Below are positions 54,445-64,000 of a DNA stretch of 64,000 nucleotides, piece after piece; the stretch's first letter is position 1; every line of letters starts with the position of its first letter. The translations under genes were made by a program, and so were the position numbers. Where the stretch lies: assembly GCA_027475525.1 (NCBI GenBank), contig JAMWFC010000106.1:186001-250000 (forward strand), given 5' to 3'. The notes under the pieces were generated by a model. That model was not told the DNA's origin. It searched no databases and saw only the letters and a program-made list of their open reading frames with translations. The DNA is from Macrolepiota albuminosa (Eukaryota > Basidiomycota > Agaricomycetes > Agaricales > Agaricaceae).

Positions 54445-56357
54445 TTGTATCTCGGACTTATGTCTCCTAAGAACAATCAATACAAATTCTCTCTTGACAT
54501 CAAGAGCAACAAAGGCCTGATTAGTTCTGTGGATTTCAGTTTGGATGCTACTATAATGTTCATTGGCAGTGAATTGTTACCGTACCCTAATTTTTCCACC
54601 ATTACAGTCTTTATCACAGATGATGATGGCCATGTTCATGTCTATTCAACAAAAGACTTTGTCCATATCCAAACTCTCCACGATTTGGCCTAGAGCAAGG
54701 TCACTGCTTTGTCTTACATATACAAACCCGACACTGGTGATAAAGCTGAGATAATTTGTGTGGGAAGTATACAAGGGTCCATTTCTCTAATTCCTAAGTC
54801 TAAACAAAATTCTGTGAGTGGTGCTGCTCAGACCTGGATTTCTTGCTAACTGGCATTAAGTAGTTCTCTTAAAGATCTTCTATGTCTCTTCAAGCTTTTG
54901 AGTTCAATGACAGTGTTGCTGTTCAATCATTCAATGCCACAAATTAGCGACTTGCTATTGCTAGCCATAGTGGGACTCTGAAACTGTTGAGCGTTGATGC
55001 AGGTAGTGAGTTGAGCTTGATGTATTGTTTAATCTTTGAACTGGACTGTAAACAGTTGATTTGATCAAGCTATGGTCCATTGCAAATCAATCTCATGCTA
55101 TACCAATTGGCCCTGCATTTTTTGGCGGTGGCAATCAAAGTCTTCTGGTTCACAATATTGAAAATGGTGAAATGTTTGTTAAGTTTCTTGAAACATGGAG
55201 ATTTAATTAACATTATTGACTTTCATGTCAGGCTTTGTTGTGATGCGCAGACCAAAAATACTTGACATGTGCTATGCATGTCCTTTCTATCTATACCCAT
55301 GTTTTATTTGCTTACTTCTTGCAGTGGACATGCAGCCCTTTCTCCTTGTGAGGACTCTCTCCTGGTGCATAATTTGACAGAGCATTACATGCAGGTCCAT
55401 TGGTTTCCAGGGTCTTTACCTGAAGCAATCCTTCTTGCTAGTTTTCAAAGGCAGATCACCATTCAAGCTGCCCAGGCTGAAGATTGCCATCTGTGGTAGT
55501 GACCACAATACTATCTATGTATTTGATATGGCAACACGTGAAATCATACAAAAGCTGCCTATGAGCGGTAAGTTTGAACATTTGAGAAATTTCAACAAAT
55601 TGATCAAAGTTTCAGGACAAATACAAGCAGTTGCCACTGCTGAGCTCTCAAATGGCAAGCATGTCATTGTCAGTGGATCAAGCTCTGGCAGTTTTACCAC
55701 CTCAGTGTGGGTAAAGCAAGTGAGCAAGAAGCTATACTATTACTATGCTTTCTATTCACTGTTTAAATAGCCCGTCAATTCAGTAAACAAATTTGTTGTT
55801 GTATATTTAGTGCCACTGATGGATAATAAGTGGCTGCAAACTGTGGAGTGGGGCACTTTCTTAATCTTGTGCTTAGCAATTGTCATCATGCATTTCTTTC
55901 CTACTTTTTCTTCTTGATCTCTCAATGTAAGTATGATTGCTGTTTCTTTAGGATTCCTGGATTGATGTGTTGCTTGTAGCCCATTTCTGTAATAGCTAGT
56001 CGCCTTGCTCTGGCAACCCAAGACAGCATAGCTCTGACCACAACTACTTCTGTGTCCTCAGTTGTACTGACGCACACTGTCTATCAAATGGTTGAGCCAC
56101 TGATATCAACTGAATTTGCTATGGCATGCAAAGCTATGATAACGTATGTTACATGTACAATCACAGTTGCCCCCAATGTCATGACTTGGACTGTGACCAC
56201 TTTGCTCATTCATGAGACTACTGTGTACACTGTCCCTCATATAGGATCAGTTGTGCATCAGCCAGTTGAGGAAACATTGACTAGCAGCACTGTCAGAAGT
56301 GAAGGCTCTGATGTCTCCAAGGCCACGGGAGTTCATCTTGTACCAGTTTTATTGTAA
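54445..56357 (+). pseudogene. WD40-repeat protein with C-terminal membrane segment and Ser/Thr-rich tail, decayed
   Basis: WD40-like blades appear in order on the plus strand: ISSVDFSLDATIMFIGSE; DDDGHVHVYSTKDFVHIQ; KVTALSYIYKPDTGD; EIICVGSIQGSISLIPKS; LAIASHSGTLKLLSVDAG; LIKLWSIANQSHAIPIGPA; SGHAALSPCEDSLLVHNL; IAICGSDHNTIYVFDMATRE; and IQAVATAELSNGKHVIVSGS. The last part (about 55.9-56.36 kb) has hydrophobic and Thr/Val-rich sequence (TTTTSVSSVVLTHTVYQ). TAG stops in the frame (near 54691 and 54945) and frame changes indicate a pseudogene. I recall this architecture as a multi-copy agaricomycete family of unknown function. Confidence 0.6.
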
Positions 56358-56667
56358 TTTTTGGAATACAAGATCCAGTATTTGTATCCCAAGCTTCCGC
56401 ATTTCAAGATGCTTAACATACCTCTTCCCTCTCCAATTTTATATCATTTTGGACTCTGCTTGGAAACAGTGTATATGGAATATGCCTTGCGAGCTGTGCC
56501 CTGATGCGCCAGACAAACAGGGTGTGAAGCGGCATTTTTTATGGGGCAATCATAATCTCCCAAATTGTTATGCAAGATCAATGATCTTGCATGTGTTTGA
56601 TATCTGAAGAAATTGTTTTCTGTGCCTTGTCCTTTGTCCCTCCATCCCATCTCATTCTCCCTCAATC
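56358..56667. other. Intergenic; short perfect inverted repeat
   Basis: A 10-bp stem with a 1-nt centre (TGCAAGATCA A TGATCTTGCA) lies near 56571-56591. No gene is recognised. Confidence 0.4.
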
Positions 56668-57217
56668 ATGAAAGACACAGACAACAATGACAAGAAGCTC
56701 ATTTTATGCCAGTGTACCTTCACACAGTGTAAGGAAGAGATGATCTCAAACACTCAACAAGGACGTTTTCTTTACCTTTGCACTTATAAAAAACATCAAT
56801 CAAATGATAATACTAAGAAGATTCAATCAATGGTATCTGCTAATCAGGCAGCTCAGGCAGCTCATGATGCTGAATTGTCAAGAGCAATTGATAATCTTCC
56901 AATCAGCAACCTCAATTTGCACTCTGCTGAAATACAGCCATTAATTGCTGCTCCTGTGCTAGACTCTCATTTTACTAGAACAAAAAAATTAGTCTTTCTA
57001 CTTCACAAAATTGAGGATGGTCTCAAAACTCTGCATTCAGATATCAAGGCTGTTGGGAACGCCCTGACTAGAGCCAGCAACATTAAGCTGGCAGGCAATA
57101 TCAAGGAACTAGGTAACATCAAACAAGCTCTGGCAGAGGAATCAGCCAAGCTTCTTCCAATGGCAATGTCAAAGATTCCAGCTGTGGTTAAAACTTACAA
57201 AACAGTATGGTCATTGT
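56668..57217 (+). pseudogene. N-terminal fragment resembling CACTA-type (Tnp2) transposase proteins, truncated by element E
   Basis: The ATG at 56668 opens MKDTDNNDKKLILCQCTFTQ with a C-x-C … C motif and a following His (TYKKHQSND). This is like the short Cys/His N-terminus of many basidiomycete Tnp2-domain proteins as I remember them. A helical region follows (VFLLHKIEDGLKTLHSDIKA). The frame enters the LTR of element E at 57218, so everything after KTYKTVWSLL is LTR sequence and not protein. No catalytic domain is present. Confidence 0.4.
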
Positions 57218-57986
57218 TGTCACGACTCCCCCCCCCTCCAGATCCACCCCGAGACACCCCCGGAACCCCATCTGGGACCCTCCCTCTGACCCCACAGAAT
57301 GCGCCCCACCATCACAACTACCGACACCGCCATCACACACATCAAGGACTGCCATTACCCGGCACTCTGGCAACCACGCATTATGGATCCAGGATCAGCC
57401 GCCATCAACCCCCAATCATGACCAGATCATGCCAACCGCTTCTGGGCCATCACACATCACGCATCACGGCTCACTCCGCACCAATTAATCATGTGCCCCA
57501 CATATGTGATCCCGGTATACAGTCCCCCTCCTGCTACTCAATGTTCCCGGAACTTATCCCAGACACCCCAGAACCCCAGGAACCCAGGCCCAGCCCTGTA
57601 GTACTTATAGTGTAGCTCCCTGTTGTATTCGCTAGTCTTGATATTAACTTAAATTGTTGTGTGCCCTCTGCTTGATTGGTATGCGCTGACTGGCATGCTT
57701 TGACTGGCACGCTTGAACAACCATGTGCTCTAAGTTTGGTACGTACTTCGCGACTTTAACTTGCTAACTTGGTCTCGTCTTAGAACCTCCGGTTCATGAC
57801 TCGACCCCCCGCTACTCACTACCCAAAACCCCCGGCCTAGCCCCCCCTCCTGGGTCTACCCCTGCCCACGTCTTGAACCCCAGAGTCTTAGCCCTGGAGT
57901 TCCAGACACCCGAGTATCCGTAGGTCAAGTCCACATTGTAAGGGCGTTGCTTTTCTGGAAAGCCCCCAACTCAGCGGAACCTGACA
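57218..57986 (+). repeat. LTR 1 of Ty3 element E
   Basis: 769 bp, TGTCACGACTCCCCCCC … CGGAACCTGACA. It matches LTR 2 (58448-59295) over its length with substantial divergence. It is C-rich. Confidence 0.85.
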
Positions 57987-58447
57987 CATTCCTCACCCAA
58001 TGTCTTAACACGTTTCAGGCAAAGCCGCTCACATTTCAGGTTGACAGCTCCCAGGTGGCCTTTGCCACCTCGTACCTCCAGGGGATCGCCTTTGACCACT
58101 ACACAGCCTTCATCCAGTTTGACCCCAACAACCCAGCACTCTTTTGCTGGCAAGCCTTCATCAACGAGTTCTCTGGGAGGTTCAGGATCTACAACACTGT
58201 GGCTGAGGCTGAGGACAACCTCTTCAATCTCCGGATGCGCTCTGAAGAACGCTTCACCACCTTCATCATACGTTTTGAGAAGGAAGCTTACAAGACAGGT
58301 TGGAATTACAGCGCCCTCTGGTATGCCCTCCGCCACGCACAGCTGCAACATATCAAGGATGTCCTCCAACTCGCTCCGAAACAACCCTCCTACGACAGAT
58401 ACAAGGCCCTTATCATGCAGATCAACCAATGCTACTGGAAAGACTCC
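57987..58447 (+). pseudogene. Gag core fragment between two LTRs (element E family)
   Basis: It encodes FLTQCLNTFQAKPLTFQVDS, FDHYTAFIQFDPNNPALFCW, AEAEDNLFNLRMRSEERFTT, and APKQPSYDRYKALIMQINQC. This is the same gag core as at 61040-61530. It is joined without linker to LTR 1 on the left and to LTR 2 on the right, so the leader, gag N-terminus, zinc knuckle and pol are all missing. Confidence 0.85.
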
Positions 58448-59295
58448 TGTCACGACCCCTCCTCCCCGGAACCTCCCCGGGACATCCCCAGAGCCCCATC
58501 CGGGAACCTCTTTCGTCAACCCCACAACGCACCCCGCCCCCACAGCTGCCGACGCCGCCATCACACGCATCAACGATTGCCATCAGCCAGCCCCCCTGGG
58601 ACCCCTGCATCACGGACCCCGGGATCAACTGCCATCAATGATCGGATCACGCGGCTTGCCTCCGGCCATCATGCATCACGCACCACACATCACCACTCCT
58701 CCTGCGCCAATTGATCGTGCATCCCCACATGCAATCCCAGTATACAGTCCCTGCCCGCTACTCAATGGCCCCCAGAACTCATCTCAGACACCCCGGAACC
58801 CCGAGACATGGTCCCGTAGTACTTATAGCATAGTTCTCTGCTGTATTCGCTAGTCTTGATATTTACTTTGGTTATTGCATGCCCTCTTGCTTGACTGGTA
58901 TGCCTTGTTTGGTACGCTTCGACTGGCACGCCTGAGTATTTGCATGCTCTAAGTTTGGTACGCACTTCGCGACTCTTAAGTTACTAACTTGGTCTCGTCT
59001 TAGAACCTCCGGTTCACGACTCGACCCCCTTCCAACCCTCAGCTTCTCTCAACCCAAAACCCCCGGACTTAGTCCCCTAGAACCTCCGGTTCACGACTCG
59101 ACCCCCTTCCAACCCTCAGCTTCTCTCAACCCAAAACCCCCGGACTTAGTCCCCACTCCTGGGATTACCCCTGTCCTTGTCTTGAACCCCGGAGTCCTAG
59201 CCCTGGAGTTCCAGACACCCGAGTATTTGTAGGTCAAGTCCGCATTGTAAGGGCGTTGCTTTCCCGGAAAGCCCCCGACTCAGCGGAACCTGACA
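58448..59295 (+). repeat. LTR 2 of Ty3 element E
   Basis: TGTCACGACCCCTCC … CGGAACCTGACA. It measures 848 bp, but 771 without the 77-bp duplication at 59001-59154. It directly precedes the 5' leader and gag ORF of a longer element. Confidence 0.85.
59001..59154. repeat. 77-bp tandem duplication #17
   Basis: Copies 59001-59077 and 59078-59154 are identical. It lies inside LTR 2. LTR 1 has one copy. Confidence 0.97.
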
Positions 59296-59325
59296 TAATA
59301 TCAAGACTCTCTCCTTACACCGTTC

Positions 59326-60920
59326 TTGATGGCTACATATACTCACACTTACTACCCCACCGGGTACCAGACCGACCCTTACGGACGCCCGGTACCCGAC
59401 CACTACTCCGCGCAGACCCCCCGCCCTGTCTACCCACCCCTCCCATACGAACCTCAGTACCTCCACCGCCACTGGGCCCCCGACCCATCCCTCTATGATC
59501 TGGGGCCCTCAGCCAGCTGGGCCCCTCCGCCCAACTTAGCCATGGCACGACCCGTGGAGGTCCCCTCGTACTGGAGCATCCCTGGGGGCCTGCTGGAGAC
59601 CCCACCAGTACCCAGCAGACCTCGCCCGATTCCCCCCAGCGAGGGCCCCTTTGCACCCACCCCCTACTACAGTTACCAGCGCCCCGTCCCCCAGCCCTGA
59701 GGACCCCCCTACCCCGACTACCCCCCTCGCCACTACCCGGCTGCCGCTCCACCCGCTTGAACCCCTCCCTCACCAATGGGACGACAACGCCTCGAGGAGT
59801 ATGAACGGCACAGGATCTCACCAGAGGACTTCACGCAACGGACAAGGGTGCTGCTCACAGAATTTGGACACGACAACTTCGAAGGCACCCTGCAGGATCT
59901 CACCAGAGGACTTCACGCAACGGACAAGGGCGCTGCTCACAGAATTTGGACACAACAACTTCGAAGGCACCCTGGAGGAATGGGCTCACTGCTTGGTCGA
60001 ATTCAGGGATTGCCTCACGCGAGGAGAACTCCCGGAGCAAACCATGGTAAAGTATAGGCGCAATATGATCCTCTGGGAAGAATTACAGCAGCTGCTCGAC
60101 AAAGTCCACGCGTCCCCCTCCTCTCAACCTGCGGACCCAGGTCGCTCGATTCACATTCAGCGGGAACCCCCAGAACCGGCCCCGGCAGTCCCGGCAGCCC
60201 CCGTGGTCCCCACTCCAGAGCAACAACAACAGGAAAAACGACAGAACGCCTCAGCCATATTGCGGTCCCTCAATCTGACTGGAGGTCTATTCAATCAACC
60301 CGCTGCCTTCACGGTAGGCTTGTCAACTTGCCGCAGGGCTAACTCTGTTCCTAGTACCTTTGAGACCTGGGGAAAACCCCAGAGACCCCTGGAACCCCTC
60401 CCGCAAATGGACAACACCCGACCACCGCCCCCGGCAAACCCCGGGTGGACACCTCTAGCACGGACGACATGCTGTGCTACATCGACGAGCTCACACATGG
60501 CAACAACAAACAGCAACCCGTGCCTGCCCCGGCACTGCCCCCACGTCCGCCCCGGTCCCTCCGGAACCCAGTTTCCGTCGTGACCTGCCGCCCCACTTCA
60601 ACCTACGGAACCCCCCGCGACCCCCAATGCAAGCATGACCCCCGCGTAACCCGGCACCTGGTCCAGCACCCAGCCCCCCTCCGAACGACCTGACACCACC
60701 AAACCCTCCCTGACCACCTCCGCCACCCCCAGCTGAACCTCGAGGACGACCCCCAGGCCCTCCACCTCCGCCACCCCCTGCGTGGAGACCCGGGCCTCCC
60801 CCCGGCAGAAACAAACCCCCTGGGCATGGACCCCCAGGTGAGCCACCCAGAGGAGGCCCTCCCAGCGGGTGGGGCCCCGCCCTCGGTGCTTTTCCCCCAC
60901 AAAGAGGGGGGGTAATCATT
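59326..60920 (+). pseudogene. Gag N-terminal region of element E
   Basis: The ATG at 59326 opens MATYTHTYYPTGYQTDPYGR, a Pro/Tyr-rich disordered segment. It is followed by RISPEDFTQRTRVLLTEFGH and WAHCLVEFRDCLTRGELPEQ, a helical region. After this come very C-rich, Pro-coding sequences (60.3-60.9 kb). In-frame stops (59698, 59758) and an 82-bp near-perfect tandem duplication (59811-59974) break the frame. Strong strand asymmetry (C over G) distinguishes it from the A/C/D family. Confidence 0.7.
59811..59974. repeat. 82-bp near-perfect tandem duplication in gag
   Basis: Copies 59811-59892 and 59893-59974 differ at two positions. Its period differs from the 77-bp series, so it may be a real duplication. 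Confidence 0.9.
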
Positions 60921-61009
60921 ACTACTACTACTACAATGCTGGCCCCCCTCCCCGCAACACTGCCAGACCAGACGATGCTCGTGACGCGGACGACTGGACA
61001 TTCAAAAGC

Positions 61010-61938
61010 CTGACGCTTTCACGGGCCGGGACCTCTGAAAATGGCGTACCTTCCTCACTCAGTGTCTCAATACATTTCAGGCAAAGCCGCTCACGTTTCA
61101 GGTTGACAGCTCCCAGGTGGCCTTTGCCGCATCGTACCTCCAGGAGATCGCCTTCGATCACTACACGGCCCTTATCCAGTTCAACCCCAACAACCCGGCA
61201 CTCGCTCGCTGGCAAGCCTTCGTCAACAAGTTTTCCGGGAAATTTGGGATCTACAACACCGTGGCCGAGGCCGAGGACAACCTCTTCAACCTCTGGATGC
61301 GTGCTGAAGAGTGCTTCACCACCTTTATCGTACGTTTTGAGAAGGAAGCTTACAAAACAGGTTGGAACTACAGTGCCCTCCGGTACGCCCTCCGCCGTGC
61401 CCTGCCACAGCGCATCAAGGATGTCTTCCAACTCGCCCCAAAACAACCCTTCTACGACGGATACAAGGCCCTTGTCATGCAGATTGACCAACGCTATTGG
61501 GAAGACCGCAGCGAGTACTCAAACTCCTGACCCCTCTGGAACCCTAGGGGAGGACCCCCTTGGCCCTCCGGCGAAGCCTCCAACCCCCAAGGTCGAAACC
61601 CTGGTCCCCCCGCGTTCCCTGGCGGCCGACCCCCGGTGAGTCGCGGCCTGCCCAATGCTAACACCGGCAGCGGTGTCCGCCCCCAGGCCCAGCTCAACGC
61701 CGCCGTGGCCGCCCACGACCCGGGTGACGTGCCAAGCCCCGAGGAACCCCCGGACAACCCCGAAGATCTTGACTTTGCCAACAAACGGGACGAGGAGGCC
61801 CTCCAGGCCAACCGGCTTCAAAAGAAGGGACGACCCTGGATCAAAGTTCCGAAGGATGTGCAGGAACGGCGAAGGAGGGAAGGCGCGTGCATACTCTGCG
61901 GTGAGAAAGACCATTTCATTTCCGAGTGCCCCCAATGA
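61010..61938 (+). pseudogene. Gag core and zinc knuckle of element E
   Basis: The capsid-like core (FDHYTALIQFNPNNPALARW, EDNLFNLWMRAEECFTTFIV, YKALVMQIDQRYWEDRSEY) is followed, after a stop at about 61530, by a Pro-rich linker. A zinc knuckle CILCGEKDHFISEC (about 61890-61930) follows. It is clearly homologous to the fragment at 57987-58447. Confidence 0.85.
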
Positions 61939-62726
61939 CAGGTTATGGGACGTGCCACCTGGACCTTCGAAGGAGAGGGCGCCACCTACGAGTATTCGGA
62001 AAACGACCCAGCGATTTAGACCCGGAAGATGCTCTAAATCGTGGAATCAACCCCAACGTCTTCTCCGCCCCAGTTTCCCATCTTCGCTCTACAACACTCG
62101 CACAGGACACCCTCACTGCTTACCTACCCTCTCACTCCTTGCATTCCCTCCTCCTCAACACCCACCTCACCCTAATCCCCCAACCCCCGAACCCTACCCC
62201 AAAGAACGGGCCCCCACCACCCCCCGGGCTCCAATCCTGCTTGTCCCGATCCTTCGTCATCAACGCCAAGCTAGACGGCACCCCGGGACCAATATCGGCC
62301 CTTATCGACAGCGGAGCCACCAGGGTTTTCATCAGCGACACCCTCGACCTCCCCCACAACTCCCTCGACCAGCCCCTCCGCCTTCAACGCCTCGACGGCA
62401 CCCCCTGCTCCTCTGGCCCCATCCAAAGGTCCCATTTGGGGTGCGTGACCCTGGACAACAACTACAAGTTCACCTCCGCCTTCCTGGTCACACGACTTCA
62501 CGAATCAACCCCGATGGTGCTGGGACTACCTTGGCTGCGCGACACGAACCCCGATATCGACTGGAGGACGCTCACCATGACCTTTCCGGGACCCAAAGAC
62601 CACCCCTCGACCGCCGTGCACCTCCAGGCCCTAGGGAGCGACCCGGTGCCCAACACCCCTGGGACGACAGCTGCGCCCTCCCCACATACGCCACCCACAT
62701 CCTCGCCCACTCCGCAAGGTCCCTGA
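61926..62726 (+). CDS. Aspartic protease region of element E
   Basis: It contains FVINAKLDGTPGPISALIDS followed by GATRVFIS (Asp-Ser-Gly-Ala active site) and MVLGLPWLRDTNPDIDW (conserved Leu-Gly-x-x-Trp-Leu). A Pro-rich tail precedes the RT. It is open over 266 codons and overlaps the end of the zinc-knuckle frame by a few bases. Confidence 0.85.
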   Translation: MPPMTGYGTCHLDLRRRGRHLRVFGKRPSDLDPEDALNRGINPNVFSAPVSHLRSTTLAQDTLTAYLPSHSLHSLLLNTHLTLIPQPPNPTPKNGPPPPPGLQSCLSRSFVINAKLDGTPGPISALIDSGATRVFISDTLDLPHNSLDQPLRLQRLDGTPCSSGPIQRSHLGCVTLDNNYKFTSAFLVTRLHESTPMVLGLPWLRDTNPDIDWRTLTMTFPGPKDHPSTAVHLQALGSDPVPNTPGTTAAPSPHTPPTSSPTPQGP

Positions 62727-62989
62727 TTGACCCCCAAACATTCCTCGGAACAAGTACAAGGGGCCAAACTACTCTAGCCGGTCTCAGACACACGTCAAAC
62801 CTGCCCCAGCCGACACGCCCGCGACCCCGATCGACCCAAACGCGCTCGACATCAGGATCATTGGAGCTGCCCCCTTTGCTCATGAAGGACGGAACTCCCA
62901 CGTTTCAGCTACACACCTCGCCTTCTCTCCTGGAAGAACACTTACGAGGGGATGCTATCCCCCCGGAGAAGAAAACCAAGGAGCAGATC

Positions 62990-63760
62990 CTCTGAGAAGT
63001 AGTTCCCCCAGAGTATCACGAATTCGCTGACGTATTCTCCGAAGGAGACGCCAAGGAGATTCCCCCCCACCGTCCCTATGACCATACGATCGACCTCAAG
63101 GAAAGAGTCGCCCCCCCTTTTGGCAAGGTGTACAACATGTCGGAGGTCGAGCTCCGGGCTCTCAAGGACTACCTCGACGAAATGCTCGGTAAGGGATTCA
63201 TCCGACTCTCCGTCTCTGCCGCCGGAGCCCCAGTTCTATTCGCCAAGAAGAAGGACGGCTCGCTCCGACTCTGCGTCAACTACTGGGGACTCAAATCCTA
63301 GAATGTGACGCCTCCAACTACGCCATCGCCGGGATCTTCTCACAAATGGAATCTGACAGTGGGGAACCCTGGCCGGTCGCCTTCTACACCAGGTCCATGA
63401 TTGACGCTGAGCTCAACTACGACATTTACGACAAGGAACTCCTCGCCATTGTCGAAGCCTTCAAGCAATGGCGGGCCTACTTCAAGGGAGCCCGGCACCG
63501 GATCCAGGTCTCTTCGGATCACAATAACCTGCAGTACTTCACCACGACCAAGCAACTCAGTCGACGACAGGCCCGATGGTCCGAGATCCTCTCAGAGTAC
63601 GACTTCACGATCTAGTACAGCCTGGGACGACTTGGCGCTAAGCCTGATGCCCTCACCCGTCGACCGGACGTCTACCCCAAGAAGTCATTCAAGGCGGAAC
63701 GCAATGCGTTCAATCATCGCGTGGTGATCCCTCCCAAACATTTGAATGCCTTACTGATCT
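62990..63760 (+). pseudogene. RT start fused to RNase H (element E, internal deletion)
   Basis: RT starts normally: [64 protein letters not shown] near 63299 follows, and then RNase H (CDASNYAIAGIFSQMESDSG, FYTRSMIDAELNYDIYDKEL, VSSDHNNLQYFTTTKQLSRR). The palm with Tyr-x-Asp-Asp and the thumb are missing, a loss of roughly 200-250 codons. A second TAG follows EYDFTI (63613-63615). The element continues beyond the window. Confidence 0.88.
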
Positions 63761-63865
63761 TAAACGAGGAAGGGACCCTGAGTCAGATAATCATCGCGTG
63801 GTGATCCCTCCCAAACATTTGAATGCCTTACTGATCTTAAACGAGGAAGGGACCCTGAGTCAGAT
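63712..63865. repeat. 77-bp tandem duplication #18
   Basis: Copies 63712-63788 and 63789-63865 are identical. It lies in the RNase H to integrase linker of element E. Confidence 0.97.
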
Positions 63866-64000
63866 CCGCCGCACCCCCCGAGACAAGTACTTCACCGACC
63901 ACGACCCCCACAAACCCCCCAATGGAACCGACCGGGACCCCGCCTTCTCCCTGTCCCCCGACGAGAAACTCCTCCTCCAGGACGGCCGCATCTACGTCCC

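Noticed and set aside
60491..61001. Gly/Arg-rich minus-strand frames
   Set aside because: They arise from reading the C-rich, Pro-coding gag of element E backwards.

Overview
The window looks like a transposon-rich chromosome segment of a basidiomycete fungus, most likely an agaricomycete. The evidence is short GT-AG introns of about 50-75 bp, a fungal peroxisomal thiolase, a chromodomain-bearing Ty3 retrotransposon, a fungal Helitron-type protein, and several gene families I recall as multi-copy in mushroom genomes. Host genes are few, and most of the 64 kb is mobile DNA in nested layers.

Left part (1-10 kb): a Helitron-type protein region on the minus strand (1-1.76 kb). Next comes a 28-bp satellite (1.9-2.3 kb). 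A divergent pair of multi-exon genes of unknown function follows (minus 5.4 to 2.6 kb; plus about 6.2 to 7.3 kb), and then a second patch of the same satellite (7.7 kb). A small three-exon gene with a membrane segment and a coiled-coil-like tail lies at 8.8-9.4 kb and has a paralogue at 21.5-22.1 kb.

10-17 kb: the 3' part of a LINE is split cleanly by a Ngaro-type tyrosine-recombinase retrotransposon (10808-15986, minus strand). It shows the full A1-ORFs-B1-A2-B2 split-direct-repeat layout and carries gag, RT/RNase H and tyrosine recombinase genes. A roughly 470-bp dispersed repeat sits inside the recombinase gene, and a second copy sits in a copia fragment at 17.3 kb.

17-23 kb: a copia gag-protease fragment, a 5'-truncated 3-ketoacyl-CoA thiolase (19.3-20.8 kb), the second small membrane-protein gene, and a CACTA-type MITE.

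22.8-53.5 kb: a nested stack of retroelements. A copia element (22.8-26.75 kb, minus), itself hit by a CACTA MITE, abuts Ty3 element A (LTR at 26750, minus). Element A is interrupted by Ty3 element D (29770-52161, plus; target duplication TACGG). Element D is interrupted by a nearly identical element C (33153-44302, minus; target duplication TGGTG; its two LTRs read identical). A, C and D all carry an extra protein-coding region of roughly 900-1,070 codons ('ORF X') between the chromodomain integrase and the 3' LTR. Its conserved C-terminal half is shared between the two diverged families. This is the best candidate for something undescribed.

53.5-64 kb: an unknown minus-strand fragment, a decayed WD40-plus-membrane-segment gene, a short ORF resembling the N-terminus of CACTA-type transposase proteins, and another Ty3 family (element E) with long LTRs, GC-rich gag, a protease, and an RT with its catalytic part deleted. 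Element E runs off the right edge.

An important technical observation: 18 tandem duplications with a period of exactly 77 bp are scattered over the window, 16 of them perfect and two with one mismatch. This strongly suggests unmerged k-mer overlaps left by the assembly. Because 77 is not a multiple of three, many of the apparent frameshifts may not be real.
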